Positions 1 to 8,681 are shown, numbered from the stretch's first letter. The stretch is 36,699 bases of DNA from Acidobacteriota bacterium (GCA_028749235.1 JAQULS010000013.1:1-36699), one strand, 5' to 3'. Notes: generated by a model not told the origin, from the letters alone. Numbers and translations: made by a program.

Positions 1-2019
1 CGCCAGGACAAGCTGGGCTTCTGCATGGTCGCCACCGAGAAGCGGGAAGTTTCGCTGGCCGAGATCAAGGAGATCGTCAACCGCTTCTGCCGCTCGACCC
101 GGGAAAACGAGCAGGCCCTGTCCGCCGCCGACGATTTGCAGGCGCGGATCGCCCTGATCCGGCGTTTTTTAAGCGAACGGCTGCCGTTCATCCGGATCGC
201 CCGCGACCATCTCTCGGTCCATGACTTCGGCCGCCTCCTGCCGCGGGTTTTCGGCCCCAGCCAGGGCACCGGCAAGCTGGGCGGCAAGTCCGCCGGCATG
301 GTCTTGGCCGAGCATATCCTGCGGGCCAAAGCCCGGACCGACCCGACCATCGGCGAGTTCAAGATCCCGGAGTCCTGGTTCCTCGCCTCGGACGGGCTGA
401 TGGAGTTCATCCATTACAACTACCTGGAGGACTTCCAGAGCTTCAAATTTCAGCCGATCGAGGAGATCCGACACAACTTCCCGTACCTCGAACAGGTCTG
501 CAAGCAGTCTTTCTTCCCGCCCGAAATGCAGGCCCAGCTCAAGCTCATCCTGGAGGACGCCGGGGAGACGCCGCTCATCGTCCGCTCCTCGAGCCTCCTC
601 GAGGACAGCCGCGGCTCGGCCTTCTCGGGCAAGTACCGCAGCCTCTTCCTGGCCAATACCGGGACCAAGGAAGAGCGCTTGTCCGCCCTGACCGACGCCG
701 TGGCCGAAGTCTATGCCTCGATCTTCAATCCCGACGCCATCCAGTACCGGGCCGAGCGCGGCTTGCTCGACTATTACGAAGAAATGGGCGTGCTGATCCA
801 GCGGGTCGTCGGGAAGCGGGTGGGGAAGTACTTCTTCCCGGCCTACGCCGGCGTGGCCTTCAACAACAACGAGTTCCGCTGGTCGCCCCGCATCAAGCGG
901 GAAGACGGCGTTCTGCGCCTGGTGACCGGGCTGGGGACGCGGGCCGTCGACCGGGTGGGCAACGACTACCCCCTCCTCGTCAGTCCCGGCCAACCAGGGC
1001 TCAAGGTCAACACGACGCCGGAGCAGATCGTCCATTACTCTCAGCGCTTCATCGACGTCATCAACCTGGAAACGCACCGCTTCGAAACCCACCCCATCGA
1101 GGACGTGGTCCGCGAGGCGGCTGCGGACTACCCCCTGTGGGACCGCATTCTTTCGATCTGGGACGGCCAAGACGTCCGCGCCGCCAGCCAGGCCCTGGAC
1201 CAGCCCGGCCGGGATGAAACCGTGGTCACCTTCGCCGGCCTGTTCGAGCGGACCGGGTTCCTCAAGCAGATGCGCGAGATCATGCGGGCTCTGCGCGAGA
1301 CGTTCGGGATGCCGATGGACGTCGAATTCGCGCACGACGGCAAGGATCTCTATATCCTGCAGTGCCGGCCGCAGAGCGAGATGGACGAGGAAGAAGCGGT
1401 GGCCATCCCGGCCTGGATCCCGGACAAGCAGAAGCTCTTCTCCGCCGCCAAGTACGTGACCAGCGCCCATGTCCACGGCATTCGGACGATCGTCTTCGTC
1501 GATCCCGAGCGCTACGACCAGATCACGGGCCTGTCCGATATGGTCGCGGTCGGGGACGCCGTGTCGCGGCTGAACTCGCTGCTTCCGCGCCGCTCCTTCA
1601 TCCTGATGGGACCGGGCCGGTGGGGGAGCCGGGGCGACATCAAGCTGGGCGTCAAGGTGACCTACTCGGACATCAACAACGCGGCCATGCTGATCGAGAT
1701 CGCCCGCAAGATCGGCAACTATGTCCCGGATCTGTCGTTCGGAACGCACTTCTTCCAGGACCTGGTCGAGTCGCGGATCCGCTACCTGGCTCTCTACCCG
1801 GACGAGGAGGGGGCCATCTTCGCCCAGGACTTCTTCCGCTCCTCGCCGAACGCGCTGGCCGAGCTCCTGCCCGAATACGAGTTCCTCTCGCCCGTGCTGC
1901 GGGTCATCGATGTTCCCGCCGTTGCCGAGGGGCGGGAGGTTCGGGTCATCATGGACGGAGATCGCGACATGGCCCTGGGCTTTTTATGCGATCCCGCCTC
2001 CGGACAGTGCAAACCCTGA
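1..2019 (+). CDS. PPDK-type ATP-grasp (PEP/pyruvate-binding domain) protein, 5' end cut off
   Basis: The reading frame is open to the first base of the window, so the N-terminus lies outside; 672 residues are visible. The fold is that of the nucleotide-binding half of pyruvate phosphate dikinase and PEP synthase (PF01326). Visible hallmarks are GKLGGKSAGM near residue 95, IVRSSSLLEDSRGSAFSGKY near 195-215, and the C-terminal ATP-grasp signature with VEFAHDGKDLYILQCRPQS around 445-465. Beyond this there is a further conserved module with ILMGPGRWGSRGDI and then about 130 residues. The swivelling phosphohistidine domain (TSH-type motif) and the PEP-binding barrel are absent, so it is unlikely to be a complete PEP synthase. 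Related stand-alone proteins often carry an N-terminal receiver-like domain, which cannot be checked here. The substrate is unknown. The next gene starts 156 bases downstream. Confidence 0.8.
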   Translation, partial: RQDKLGFCMVATEKREVSLAEIKEIVNRFCRSTRENEQALSAADDLQARIALIRRFLSERLPFIRIARDHLSVHDFGRLLPRVFGPSQGTGKLGGKSAGMVLAEHILRAKARTDPTIGEFKIPESWFLASDGLMEFIHYNYLEDFQSFKFQPIEEIRHNFPYLEQVCKQSFFPPEMQAQLKLILEDAGETPLIVRSSSLLEDSRGSAFSGKYRSLFLANTGTKEERLSALTDAVAEVYASIFNPDAIQYRAERGLLDYYEEMGVLIQRVVGKRVGKYFFPAYAGVAFNNNEFRWSPRIKREDGVLRLVTGLGTRAVDRVGNDYPLLVSPGQPGLKVNTTPEQIVHYSQRFIDVINLETHRFETHPIEDVVREAAADYPLWDRILSIWDGQDVRAASQALDQPGRDETVVTFAGLFERTGFLKQMREIMRALRETFGMPMDVEFAHDGKDLYILQCRPQSEMDEEEAVAIPAWIPDKQKLFSAAKYVTSAHVHGIRTIVFVDPERYDQITGLSDMVAVGDAVSRLNSLLPRRSFILMGPGRWGSRGDIKLGVKVTYSDINNAAMLIEIARKIGNYVPDLSFGTHFFQDLVESRIRYLALYPDEEGAIFAQDFFRSSPNALAELLPEYEFLSPVLRVIDVPAVAEGREVRVIMDGDRDMALGFLCDPASGQCKP

Positions 2020-2175
2020 CGCCGCGGCCTCTCGGAGGGGAGGGGAACAACCCTTCGTCTTTTCAAGGCCTGCCTGCATTTTTGGCCGGCCAACCGGCCG
2101 CCCGGGAGCCGCTGAGGAGGGGCGTTTCGTTCCGCTTGCCAACCTCGCCGGCGTTCCGCCCGTCTTAACAGTGGA

Positions 2176-2766
2176 ATGAGAATGAATACCGACGCCGCGC
2201 CCCGCCTGGGGCTCGAAGACCGCCTGGCCGGCGGCGATCCGGACGCCTTCCGCGAACTGGTCGAGACCTACAAGAGGAAGTTCTACGGCCTGGCCTTCGA
2301 ATATACCCGGAACCACGCCGACGCGGAAGACGTCTCGCAAATCGCCTTCATCAAGGTCTATCGCTCGATCGGCACCTTCCAGAAGGGAGCCAGCCTGAAC
2401 TCCTGGCTCTATCGCATCGTCGTCAACGCCGCCATCGACCACCTCCGGAAGCGCCCGATGTATCCGTCCAGCTACCCCGACGCGGGCCTGAACGAAGCGT
2501 CTCCGGCGATGACGGACCCGGTCCGGACCGTCGAAGCGTCCGCCTTGCGGCGCTCCATCGACGCGGCCTTGGACGTCGTATCGGAGCGGGAACGGGCGGC
2601 CTTCCTCCTGCGCCACGACCACGGCTTGAGCCTGAACGAGATCGCCGACACTTTGGACGTATCCGTCGGGTCGGTCAAGAGCTTCCTCCACCGCTCCGCC
2701 CGCAAGCTGCGTAAAGAGCTTGTCCGTTCCGGCCTGCGACTATCCGAGGAGACCCCCCATGCTTAA
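2176..2766 (+). CDS. ECF-type RNA polymerase sigma factor
   Basis: This 196-residue protein has the two-domain layout of group 4 (ECF) sigma-70 factors. Region 2 covers roughly residues 20-95, with YKRKFYGLAFEYTRN and DAEDVSQIAFIKVYRSI, followed by the SLNSWLYRIVVNAAIDHLRK segment typical of region 2.4. Region 4 covers about 130-185, with SERERAAFLLRHDHGLSLNEI and a C-terminal helix-turn-helix (VSVGSVKSFLHRSARKLRKE). It would direct RNA polymerase to a small regulon. ATG at 2182 is an alternative start; neither start has a strong ribosome site. It overlaps the next gene by eight bases (ATGCTTAA), which implies translational coupling to its probable anti-sigma partner. The same operon then encodes two exported HEAT-repeat proteins. 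Confidence 0.93.
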   Translation: MRMNTDAAPRLGLEDRLAGGDPDAFRELVETYKRKFYGLAFEYTRNHADAEDVSQIAFIKVYRSIGTFQKGASLNSWLYRIVVNAAIDHLRKRPMYPSSYPDAGLNEASPAMTDPVRTVEASALRRSIDAALDVVSERERAAFLLRHDHGLSLNEIADTLDVSVGSVKSFLHRSARKLRKELVRSGLRLSEETPHA

Positions 2767-3460
2767 AAAACGCCGCCGCCGGGAAGAGGAGGCCGTCGTG
2801 CTTTTCCGAAAACGCGTCCGGCCAGATCCGGGCAGCGAGTATTGGGACGGATACTGGGATCGGCTGCAGGCCCGCCTGGCCTCCGAGCCGGAAGCTGTTC
2901 CGGTCCGGGCCGCGCAGCCTCCCGCCCGTCCGGGCCTGCGTCTGTTCCGGCTGGCGGCCCTTCCCGCCGCCGCGGCCGCCCTGCTGATCGCCGGTTTCTT
3001 CATGGGACGCTGGGGGGGGCGGAAGCCCGTCCCGGTCCCGGCCGGAAGCGCCGTCGTCCAGGCCTCGGACCTGGACCTGCGGACCAATCGTTATCTGGAC
3101 CGGTCCCGGCGCATTTTGCTGGCCTTGGTCAACTATACGCCCGCGACCAAGGATCCCTACGGACTCGACCTGCCGGGCCAGAAGATCGCCTCGGGCGAGC
3201 TGGTCCGCGAGGCGTCCGTTCTGCGGAGCGATCTGACCAAAGCCCGCGAGCGCCGGCTGGAAAAGCTCGTCGGCGACCTCCAGACCATCCTCCGCCAGAT
3301 CGCCAATCTTGAAGCCGGCGCCGATCTGGACGCCGTTCGCATCGTCCAGGCGGGTGTGGAAGGCCGCGACATCCTCTTCCAAATCAGCTTGGCGGGGATG
3401 CGGGGCGCCCCCGCCGCCGGGCCGGCCGCGACTCCGGCCCGCCCGGAGCGGGCTACCTAG
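2759..3460 (+). CDS. Putative membrane anti-sigma factor, single transmembrane segment
   Basis: I chose ATG 2759 because GAGGAG lies at 2746-2751 and the ATG overlaps the sigma-factor stop codon; the longer reading frame from 2720 would run inside the sigma gene. The product has 233 residues: a very basic cytoplasmic N-terminus (MLKKRRRREE), a Trp/Tyr-containing stretch at 28-33, one hydrophobic segment at about 63-83 and an external C-terminal region with predicted helices. The position directly behind an ECF sigma gene and the one-membrane-pass topology are those of an anti-sigma factor. I do not see the HxxxCxxC zinc motif of the ZAS family, so it is either a non-zinc anti-sigma or a different membrane partner. 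The function is inferred from context. Confidence 0.75.
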   Translation: MLKKRRRREEEAVVLFRKRVRPDPGSEYWDGYWDRLQARLASEPEAVPVRAAQPPARPGLRLFRLAALPAAAAALLIAGFFMGRWGGRKPVPVPAGSAVVQASDLDLRTNRYLDRSRRILLALVNYTPATKDPYGLDLPGQKIASGELVREASVLRSDLTKARERRLEKLVGDLQTILRQIANLEAGADLDAVRIVQAGVEGRDILFQISLAGMRGAPAAGPAATPARPERAT

Positions 3461-3477
3461 ACATAAAGGAGACTCCT

Positions 3478-5088
3478 ATGAATAAGATGATGAGACTGCG
3501 ATTTGCCGCCGTTGCCCTGGTCATCCTCCTGGCCGGAACGGCCGGGATATGGGCGGTCCTGTCGGCCGCGCCGGCCGATGAATCCCAGACCGAGGACGCC
3601 AAGTCCTACCAATCCGCCTATGCCCTTGTTTTGCAGGAGAAATGGGACGAGGCCGCCAAGGCCCTGGACGCCTTCCTGGCCAAGTACCCGAAAAGCGGCT
3701 GGGCGGACGACGCCCGTTTCTGGCGCTGCCACGTCCTGGAGGAGCAGAGCCGTTTCGAGGAGGCGTTCCGCTGCTATCAGGAGTTTCTGAAGACGTATCC
3801 GGCCAGCGAATGGGCCGATGACGCCCGGACCGACTTGATCGGCCTCGGCCGCCGCCTGGCCCGAACGGGGAAGCCGGAGTACCGGGCTGTCATCAAGTCG
3901 CTGGGCGGCTCGGACGAAGAGGACGTGACCATGGCCGCCCTCTACGCCCTCAAGGATATGGGCGACGAGAACGCCGCGGAGACCCTGATCGGGCTCTACG
4001 ACCCGAAAAGCCCGCTGCGGCTCCGCGAGCGGATCGTCTCCGTGCTCGAGGATTCGGAAAATCCCAAAGCCCGCAAGAAGCTGGTCGAAATCGCCCGCTC
4101 CGATCCTTCGTCGGACATCCGCTGCCGGGCCATCGGGGCCTTGGAGTCCTCGCTGACTCCAGAGAACGTCAAATTCCTCAAGGACCTGGTGGCGGGCGAT
4201 CCCTCGGTTGAGATCCGGGAGGCGGCCCTGTCCGCCCTGGCCGACGCCGAGAACCCCGACCTCGCCTACCTGAAGCAGATCGCCGTCGGCTCCAAGGAAG
4301 AGGATCTCGTCCGAACCGCCATCCAAGGCTTGGGGGAAGCCGAAGCGCCCGCCGCGGCCGCCGCCTTGCAGCAGATTCTCCGCGAGTCCGCCGATACGGA
4401 TGTGCGAAGCGCCGCGCTATCGGCGTTGGCCGAGCGGAAGATCGCGATCACGGTCGCCGCCCTGCGCGACCTGGCCCTGACCGACCGGGACGAAGACATT
4501 CGCCGGACGGCGGTGATGCTGATCGGCGAGCGGAAAACGCCCGAGGCGCTGGAAATGGTCAAGTCGCTCCTGGCCTCGGCCAAGGACCTCGAAGTCCGCA
4601 AAGCCGCCCTGTTCGTGTTGGCCGAGGAAGGCGGCGTCAATGGGCGCGATACGATCCTGGCGGTCGCCCTTAACGGTCCGGACCCGGAATTGGCCAAAGA
4701 GGCCGTCTCCGCCCTGGCCGAATCGGCCAAGACGGGCCGGATCGGGCTCCTGCTGGATGTCTACCGGCGATCGAAAGTCGTCGAAGCCCGCCAGGCCGCG
4801 GTGGAGGCCATTGCCGAGCACGACGAGGACCGGCCCGCGCCCGTTGCGACTCTCGTCCAGATCCTGCGGCAAGAGAAGGATTCCGAGACGAAGGAAACCA
4901 TCATCGAGGCCCTGGGCGAGACCGGAAGCGACGAGGCCGTCCCCGTCCTGCTGGAAACGGCGCAGAACGACCCCGACTTGCGGGTGCGGACCGAGGCCGT
5001 TTCGGCCCTGGGGCAGATCAAGACGCCCAAGGCCCGCCAGGCGCTCCTGCAGATCCTGAAGCGCAAAGACGGCCCCGAAGCGAAGTGA
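3478..5088 (+). CDS. Exported TPR plus HEAT-repeat protein
   Basis: The 536-residue product starts with a signal peptide (basic MNKMMRLR, then a hydrophobic stretch to about residue 30, no lipobox Cys). Residues about 40-125 form two or three TPR-like helical repeats with the spacing seen in YbgF/CpoB-type periplasmic proteins (WDEAAKALDAFLAKYP and FEEAFRCYQEFLKTYP). From about 145 to the end there are roughly a dozen repeats of about 31 residues with the PBS-lyase/HEAT pattern (VRxxAxxALxE), for example VEIREAALSALADAENPD. The protein should be a periplasmic scaffold that binds other proteins; no catalytic motif is visible. AAGGAG lies just before the start codon. It is co-transcribed with the sigma/anti-sigma pair (17-base gap) and with a second HEAT protein. 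Confidence 0.88.
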   Translation: MNKMMRLRFAAVALVILLAGTAGIWAVLSAAPADESQTEDAKSYQSAYALVLQEKWDEAAKALDAFLAKYPKSGWADDARFWRCHVLEEQSRFEEAFRCYQEFLKTYPASEWADDARTDLIGLGRRLARTGKPEYRAVIKSLGGSDEEDVTMAALYALKDMGDENAAETLIGLYDPKSPLRLRERIVSVLEDSENPKARKKLVEIARSDPSSDIRCRAIGALESSLTPENVKFLKDLVAGDPSVEIREAALSALADAENPDLAYLKQIAVGSKEEDLVRTAIQGLGEAEAPAAAAALQQILRESADTDVRSAALSALAERKIAITVAALRDLALTDRDEDIRRTAVMLIGERKTPEALEMVKSLLASAKDLEVRKAALFVLAEEGGVNGRDTILAVALNGPDPELAKEAVSALAESAKTGRIGLLLDVYRRSKVVEARQAAVEAIAEHDEDRPAPVATLVQILRQEKDSETKETIIEALGETGSDEAVPVLLETAQNDPDLRVRTEAVSALGQIKTPKARQALLQILKRKDGPEAK

Positions 5089-5096
5089 GATTCGCC

Positions 5097-6257
5097 ATGA
5101 CCGCTTCGTCCCGACGCTTCACCCTCGGCGCCCTCGGCCTTTTCTTGGCCCTGACGGCCGCTGCGGCCTGGACCGCTCCGGTCCGCGTCATCCGCCATCC
5201 CGATCCGGCCGGCCCGCTCGGCGACCGCTGGACCTGGGCGTCCCGCCAGGCCGCGGGAGCGGATTTCAGCCGCGGATACTGGATCGGGTATGCCATCCGA
5301 CGGCGGATGCCCTCGAATTGGTTCATGGGATCATGGGACTCGCGGCGTCGTGAGGATCCGCGCACGCTGGGCCAGTTTTTGGCCGGCGATCCGATTCCGG
5401 TTTTAGACGCCGCGGCGAAGGATCGGGCCGTGCGGGATGCCGCCCGCAAGGCCATTGATGAGATCGAAGGCCGGGAAGAACCCGTCCGGATCGTCGACAA
5501 GGACATTGCTTTCCTATTCCGCTTCGGCCCCGGGCCCGGGCGGGCCGCGGAATCGATCCGGTTCTGCGATCTGGCCTTGATGTTCGATCCCGAGAGCCGG
5601 CCCGTCGTCTGGCTGGGCCGGGCGGCGGATGCGGACAGCGTCTTTCTCCTGGAGCGGCTTTTCGCCGGCTCCGGCACGGAGGCCTTCAAGAAGGACCTCG
5701 TCGAAGCCGTGGCTCTTCATCAGGCCGCCCCGGCGGTCCTCCCGTTCCTTTTGCGCGCCGCCGCGCCCGCTTCTCCCGAAGCGATCCGGCGCGAGGCGGC
5801 CGACGCCCTGGGCGGGCAGAACGATCCGCGCGCCGTCGCGGCGCTGAAGGATCTGGCCGAGCGGGATCGCTCTCCCGACGTTCGGGAGGACGCGGTATCG
5901 GCCCTGGCCGAATCGCCCGTCGCCGCCTCCGTGGATGTCCTGGCCGGTCTGGCCTCCGGGGCCTCCGACAGGGACGTGCGGCGATCCGCGGTCGAGGGCT
6001 TGGCCGAAAAGGCCGCGGAGCTGACGGTCAAGGACGAGGCATCCGCCGGCCGCGACAAGGACGCGGATGTCCGGCGCGAGGCCGTTTCGGCCCTGGCCGA
6101 AGGATCGGCCAAGGAAGCGCTGCCCCATCTGATCGACTTGGCCAAAAACAGCCCGGACCCCGTCGTCCGCAAGGCCGCCCTGGAGGCCTTGGGGGAGTCG
6201 GAGGAGCCGGGGGCGGTCACGGCCCTGGTCCAGATCCTGAAGAACAAAAAAAAATAG
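5097..6257 (+). CDS. Exported HEAT-repeat protein
   Basis: I chose ATG 5097 over GTG 5085 because the signal peptide (MTASSRRFTLGALGLFLALT) begins there and an AAGTGAGA stretch sits at a workable ribosome-binding distance. The product has 386 residues. The first half (to about 215) resembles no domain I can name; it contains a Trp/Arg-rich segment and an LFRFGPGPGRA motif. The second half holds about five HEAT/PBS-lyase repeats (for example REAVSALAEGSAKEALPHLI), closely similar to those of the gene upstream, so the pair probably arose by duplication or repeat exchange. The gap to the upstream gene is only eight bases. It is likely a periplasmic protein-binding partner in the same sigma-controlled module. 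Confidence 0.85.
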   Translation: MTASSRRFTLGALGLFLALTAAAAWTAPVRVIRHPDPAGPLGDRWTWASRQAAGADFSRGYWIGYAIRRRMPSNWFMGSWDSRRREDPRTLGQFLAGDPIPVLDAAAKDRAVRDAARKAIDEIEGREEPVRIVDKDIAFLFRFGPGPGRAAESIRFCDLALMFDPESRPVVWLGRAADADSVFLLERLFAGSGTEAFKKDLVEAVALHQAAPAVLPFLLRAAAPASPEAIRREAADALGGQNDPRAVAALKDLAERDRSPDVREDAVSALAESPVAASVDVLAGLASGASDRDVRRSAVEGLAEKAAELTVKDEASAGRDKDADVRREAVSALAEGSAKEALPHLIDLAKNSPDPVVRKAALEALGESEEPGAVTALVQILKNKKK

Positions 6258-6352
6258 ATTTTTCCCCGAATCCGGGGCAAGCGGTCCGGAGTCCCCGCCC
6301 ACTTCTCAGCACCGTCGGCGGCATGTGCATCGGGTTGCTTTTCGCGCGGATA

Positions 6353-6361
6353 TGAGATAAT
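6353..6361 (+). promoter_or_regulatory. Candidate extended -10 promoter of the sugar operon
   Basis: TGAGATAAT fits the extended -10 form (TG, one base, then a five-of-six match to TATAAT) and lies 40 bases before the isomerase start. A weak TTGCTT at 6335-6340 is only 15 bases upstream, so recognition would rest on the extended -10. Confidence 0.4.
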
Positions 6362-6401
6362 TTCCGCTGCGGAACATTCCGGACGCAAGGACCGCCGAGA
6401 C

Positions 6402-7280
6402 ATGAAGGACAGCCATCACGTTTCCCGCCGTCGTTTTCTGCAAGAGGCCGCCTTGTTCGTGCCGGCGCTCTCGATGCTGCGGCGCCGGGAAGGCGCTTTC
6501 CTGACCGAGATCGGCGTCTGTACGAGGCTGGCCAATGTCGCCGTTCTGGCGGCCGGAGGCTGTGCTTACGTCGAGGAAGGCGTCCGCTCGTTCCTCGTTC
6601 CCGAAGAGCCCGAGGAGAAATTCGCCGCGATGCTGGCTTCTCTCCGCGAGGCTCCGCTCCCGGCGCTGGTCTGCAACGGGTTTCTGCCGGGCCGGTTGAA
6701 GGCCGTCGGCCCCGAAGCCAAGCCCGAAGACGTCCTGGCTTATGCCGGCATCTCCTTCCGGCGGGCGGCCCGGGCCGGCGTGGGGACGATCGTCTGGGGA
6801 AGCGGCGAATCGCGGAAGATCCCGGACGGATGGGCCAAGGCCAAGGCCGAAGAGCAATTCCGGGATCTGGCCCGGCGGACGGCGACTCTGGCGGCGTCGT
6901 CCGGCATCATCCTGGCCCTGGAGACGCTCCATCGCGGCGAGACGAATTTCATCAACAATCTCAAGGAAGGCGCGGCCATGGTCGACGCGGTCGGCCATCC
7001 GAACTTCCGGCTGCTGGCCGACTTCTATCATCTCCTTCAGGAAGGGGAGACGCCGGACGACGTCGTGGCCTGCGGCCGCCGTCTCCATCACTGCCATATC
7101 GCGGAAAAAGAGCGGCGGACCCCTCCCGGAACGGCGGGCGATGATTTCCGCCCCTTCCTCAAGGCGCTCCGCAAAATCGGATACGGCGGCCGCTTGTCCC
7201 TGGAAGGCCGTTGGGACGATCTGCCGGGGCAGGTCGGTCCGGCCGTGGCGGCCCTGAAAAAACAGATCGCCGAGGCTTAG
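6402..7280 (+). CDS. Tat-exported sugar phosphate isomerase/epimerase-like TIM-barrel protein
   Basis: This 292-residue protein belongs to the xylose isomerase-like TIM-barrel family (AP endonuclease family 2, PF01261). The metal-binding pattern of the family is visible: Glu in ILALETLHRGE (about 168-178), Asp in LLADFYH (about 205), His in HHCHIAEKE (about 229-231) and a final Glu in RLSLEGRW (about 268). The N-terminus carries a twin-arginine motif (SRRRFLQEA) before a hydrophobic stretch, suggesting folded export. Family members interconvert ketoses or keto-sugars using a divalent metal. Gfo/Idh/MocA and PfkB genes follow on the same strand, pointing to uptake or breakdown of an unusual sugar or polyol. 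The substrate cannot be read from sequence. Confidence 0.85.
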   Translation: MKDSHHVSRRRFLQEAALFVPALSMLRRREGAFLTEIGVCTRLANVAVLAAGGCAYVEEGVRSFLVPEEPEEKFAAMLASLREAPLPALVCNGFLPGRLKAVGPEAKPEDVLAYAGISFRRAARAGVGTIVWGSGESRKIPDGWAKAKAEEQFRDLARRTATLAASSGIILALETLHRGETNFINNLKEGAAMVDAVGHPNFRLLADFYHLLQEGETPDDVVACGRRLHHCHIAEKERRTPPGTAGDDFRPFLKALRKIGYGGRLSLEGRWDDLPGQVGPAVAALKKQIAEA

Positions 7281-7302
7281 GCCCGGCGAAGGAGACTTCG
7301 AA

Positions 7303-8661
7303 ATGAGCATGACGCGAAGGGAATTCATGATGCAGGCGGCCGTAGGCTCGGCCGGGCTGGCCGCGGCGGGCACGGCCATGGCGGCCGGTCGGCCGGTCGG
7401 AAAAGGGATCCTCGGCGCCAATGCCAAGATCCGGGTCGGTCTGGTGGGCTTTTCGGACCGGCTCCGGAGCTCGCTCATCCCGCCGTTTTTAGCCTACGCC
7501 GACGAGCTGGGCTTCGAGATCGTGGCCGTCGCCGATTTATGGAGCCGCCGCCGCGACGAAGGAGTCGCTTTTCTGAAAGAGAAGACGGGCCGGACGATCG
7601 AGGCGGTCCGCAACACCGAGGAGCTTTACGACCGGGTCAAGCCGGACGCCGTGATCATCAGCACCGCCGATTTCCAGCACGCCCTGCTGACCGCCGAAGC
7701 GGTCCGCGCCGGCTGCGATGTCTACTGCGAAAAGCCGTTCGCCGAGACGATGGCCGACGCCCGGGCGGCCTTGGCGGCCGTCCGGGAAACGGGCAAGATC
7801 GTCCAGATCGGCTCCCAGCGGAGGAGCGGCGCGAACTACGCCGCCGCCTGCGAATACATCCAATCGGGCCGTTTCGGGGCCATCACCATGGTCGAGATGA
7901 GCTGGAACGTCAACCAGCCGGGGCGCTGGCGGCGGCCCGCCCTCGTCGCCGCCATCCGGGAGGAGGACACGGACTGGAAGCGCTACCTCCTCAACCGTCC
8001 CGCGGCGCCGTGGGATCCGCGCCGATACCTGGAATACCGGCTGTTCTGGCCGTACTCTTCCGGCATCCCCGGACAGTGGATGTGCCATCAGATCGACACC
8101 GTCCATTGGTTCACCGGCCTGCCTCATCCCCGCAGCGTGGCCGCCAACGGCGGCGTGTACGCCTGGAAGGACGGCCGGGTCAATTTCGACACCATGACCG
8201 CGGTCCTGGACTACGGCCCCCTGGACGATCCGTCGACGGGATTCCAGGTCGTGTACTCCTCCCGTATGCACAACTCGGCGGGCGGGGTGAAGGAGTGGTA
8301 CTTCTCGAACGGCGGCAAGCTGGACCTGGACAAGAACACGGTCACGCCCGAGGGCGGGATGGACGAAAGCGCCGCGTCCGCCATGGGGATGAAAGCGAAT
8401 CTCCTCGAAACCTTCGAGCTGCCCCAGGAGAAAGCCGAGAGCGCGGCCGACACGGGCGGCGATCCGACGACGTCCGCCCATATGCGCGACTGGATGCAAT
8501 GCGTCCGCGACCGCAAGACTCCGCACGCGGACGTCATGGCCGGATATCATCACGCCATCGCCGTGATCATGACGACGGCGGCCTTGCGGACGGGCGAACG
8601 GGTGACCTTCGACGAAGCGACCCAGGAGGTCATGGCCGGAGGCAAACCATTCCAGTATTGA
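7303..8661 (+). CDS. Tat-exported Gfo/Idh/MocA family oxidoreductase
   Basis: The 452-residue protein has a twin-arginine signal (TRREFMMQAAVGSAG) and then a Rossmann domain beginning at KIRVGLVGF near residue 45. The family's signature EKP motif appears in DVYCEKPFAETM (catalytic Lys), and the C-terminal alpha/beta domain includes IDTVHWFTGLPHPRSV and a final conserved HMRDWMQCVRDRKTP segment. Members oxidise or reduce sugars, inositols or glycosides, with tightly bound NAD(P) in exported versions. GAAGGAGA lies before the ATG. It sits 22 bases after the isomerase gene and 20 bases before a PfkB kinase, so the three genes form one operon. The subgroup with Tat signals is common in Acidobacteriota, Planctomycetota and Aminicenantes; its specificity is unknown. 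Confidence 0.93.
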   Translation: MSMTRREFMMQAAVGSAGLAAAGTAMAAGRPVGKGILGANAKIRVGLVGFSDRLRSSLIPPFLAYADELGFEIVAVADLWSRRRDEGVAFLKEKTGRTIEAVRNTEELYDRVKPDAVIISTADFQHALLTAEAVRAGCDVYCEKPFAETMADARAALAAVRETGKIVQIGSQRRSGANYAAACEYIQSGRFGAITMVEMSWNVNQPGRWRRPALVAAIREEDTDWKRYLLNRPAAPWDPRRYLEYRLFWPYSSGIPGQWMCHQIDTVHWFTGLPHPRSVAANGGVYAWKDGRVNFDTMTAVLDYGPLDDPSTGFQVVYSSRMHNSAGGVKEWYFSNGGKLDLDKNTVTPEGGMDESAASAMGMKANLLETFELPQEKAESAADTGGDPTTSAHMRDWMQCVRDRKTPHADVMAGYHHAIAVIMTTAALRTGERVTFDEATQEVMAGGKPFQY

Positions 8662-8681
8662 AACCCGTTTCCGCCGGCCGG

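Noticed and set aside
2084-2099. GGCCGG-CCAA-CCGGCC hairpin before the sigma-factor gene
   Set aside because: Strong stem, but followed by G/C-rich sequence without a T run on the plus strand and by A's on the minus strand, so not an intrinsic terminator; GC-rich DNA gives such stems by chance.
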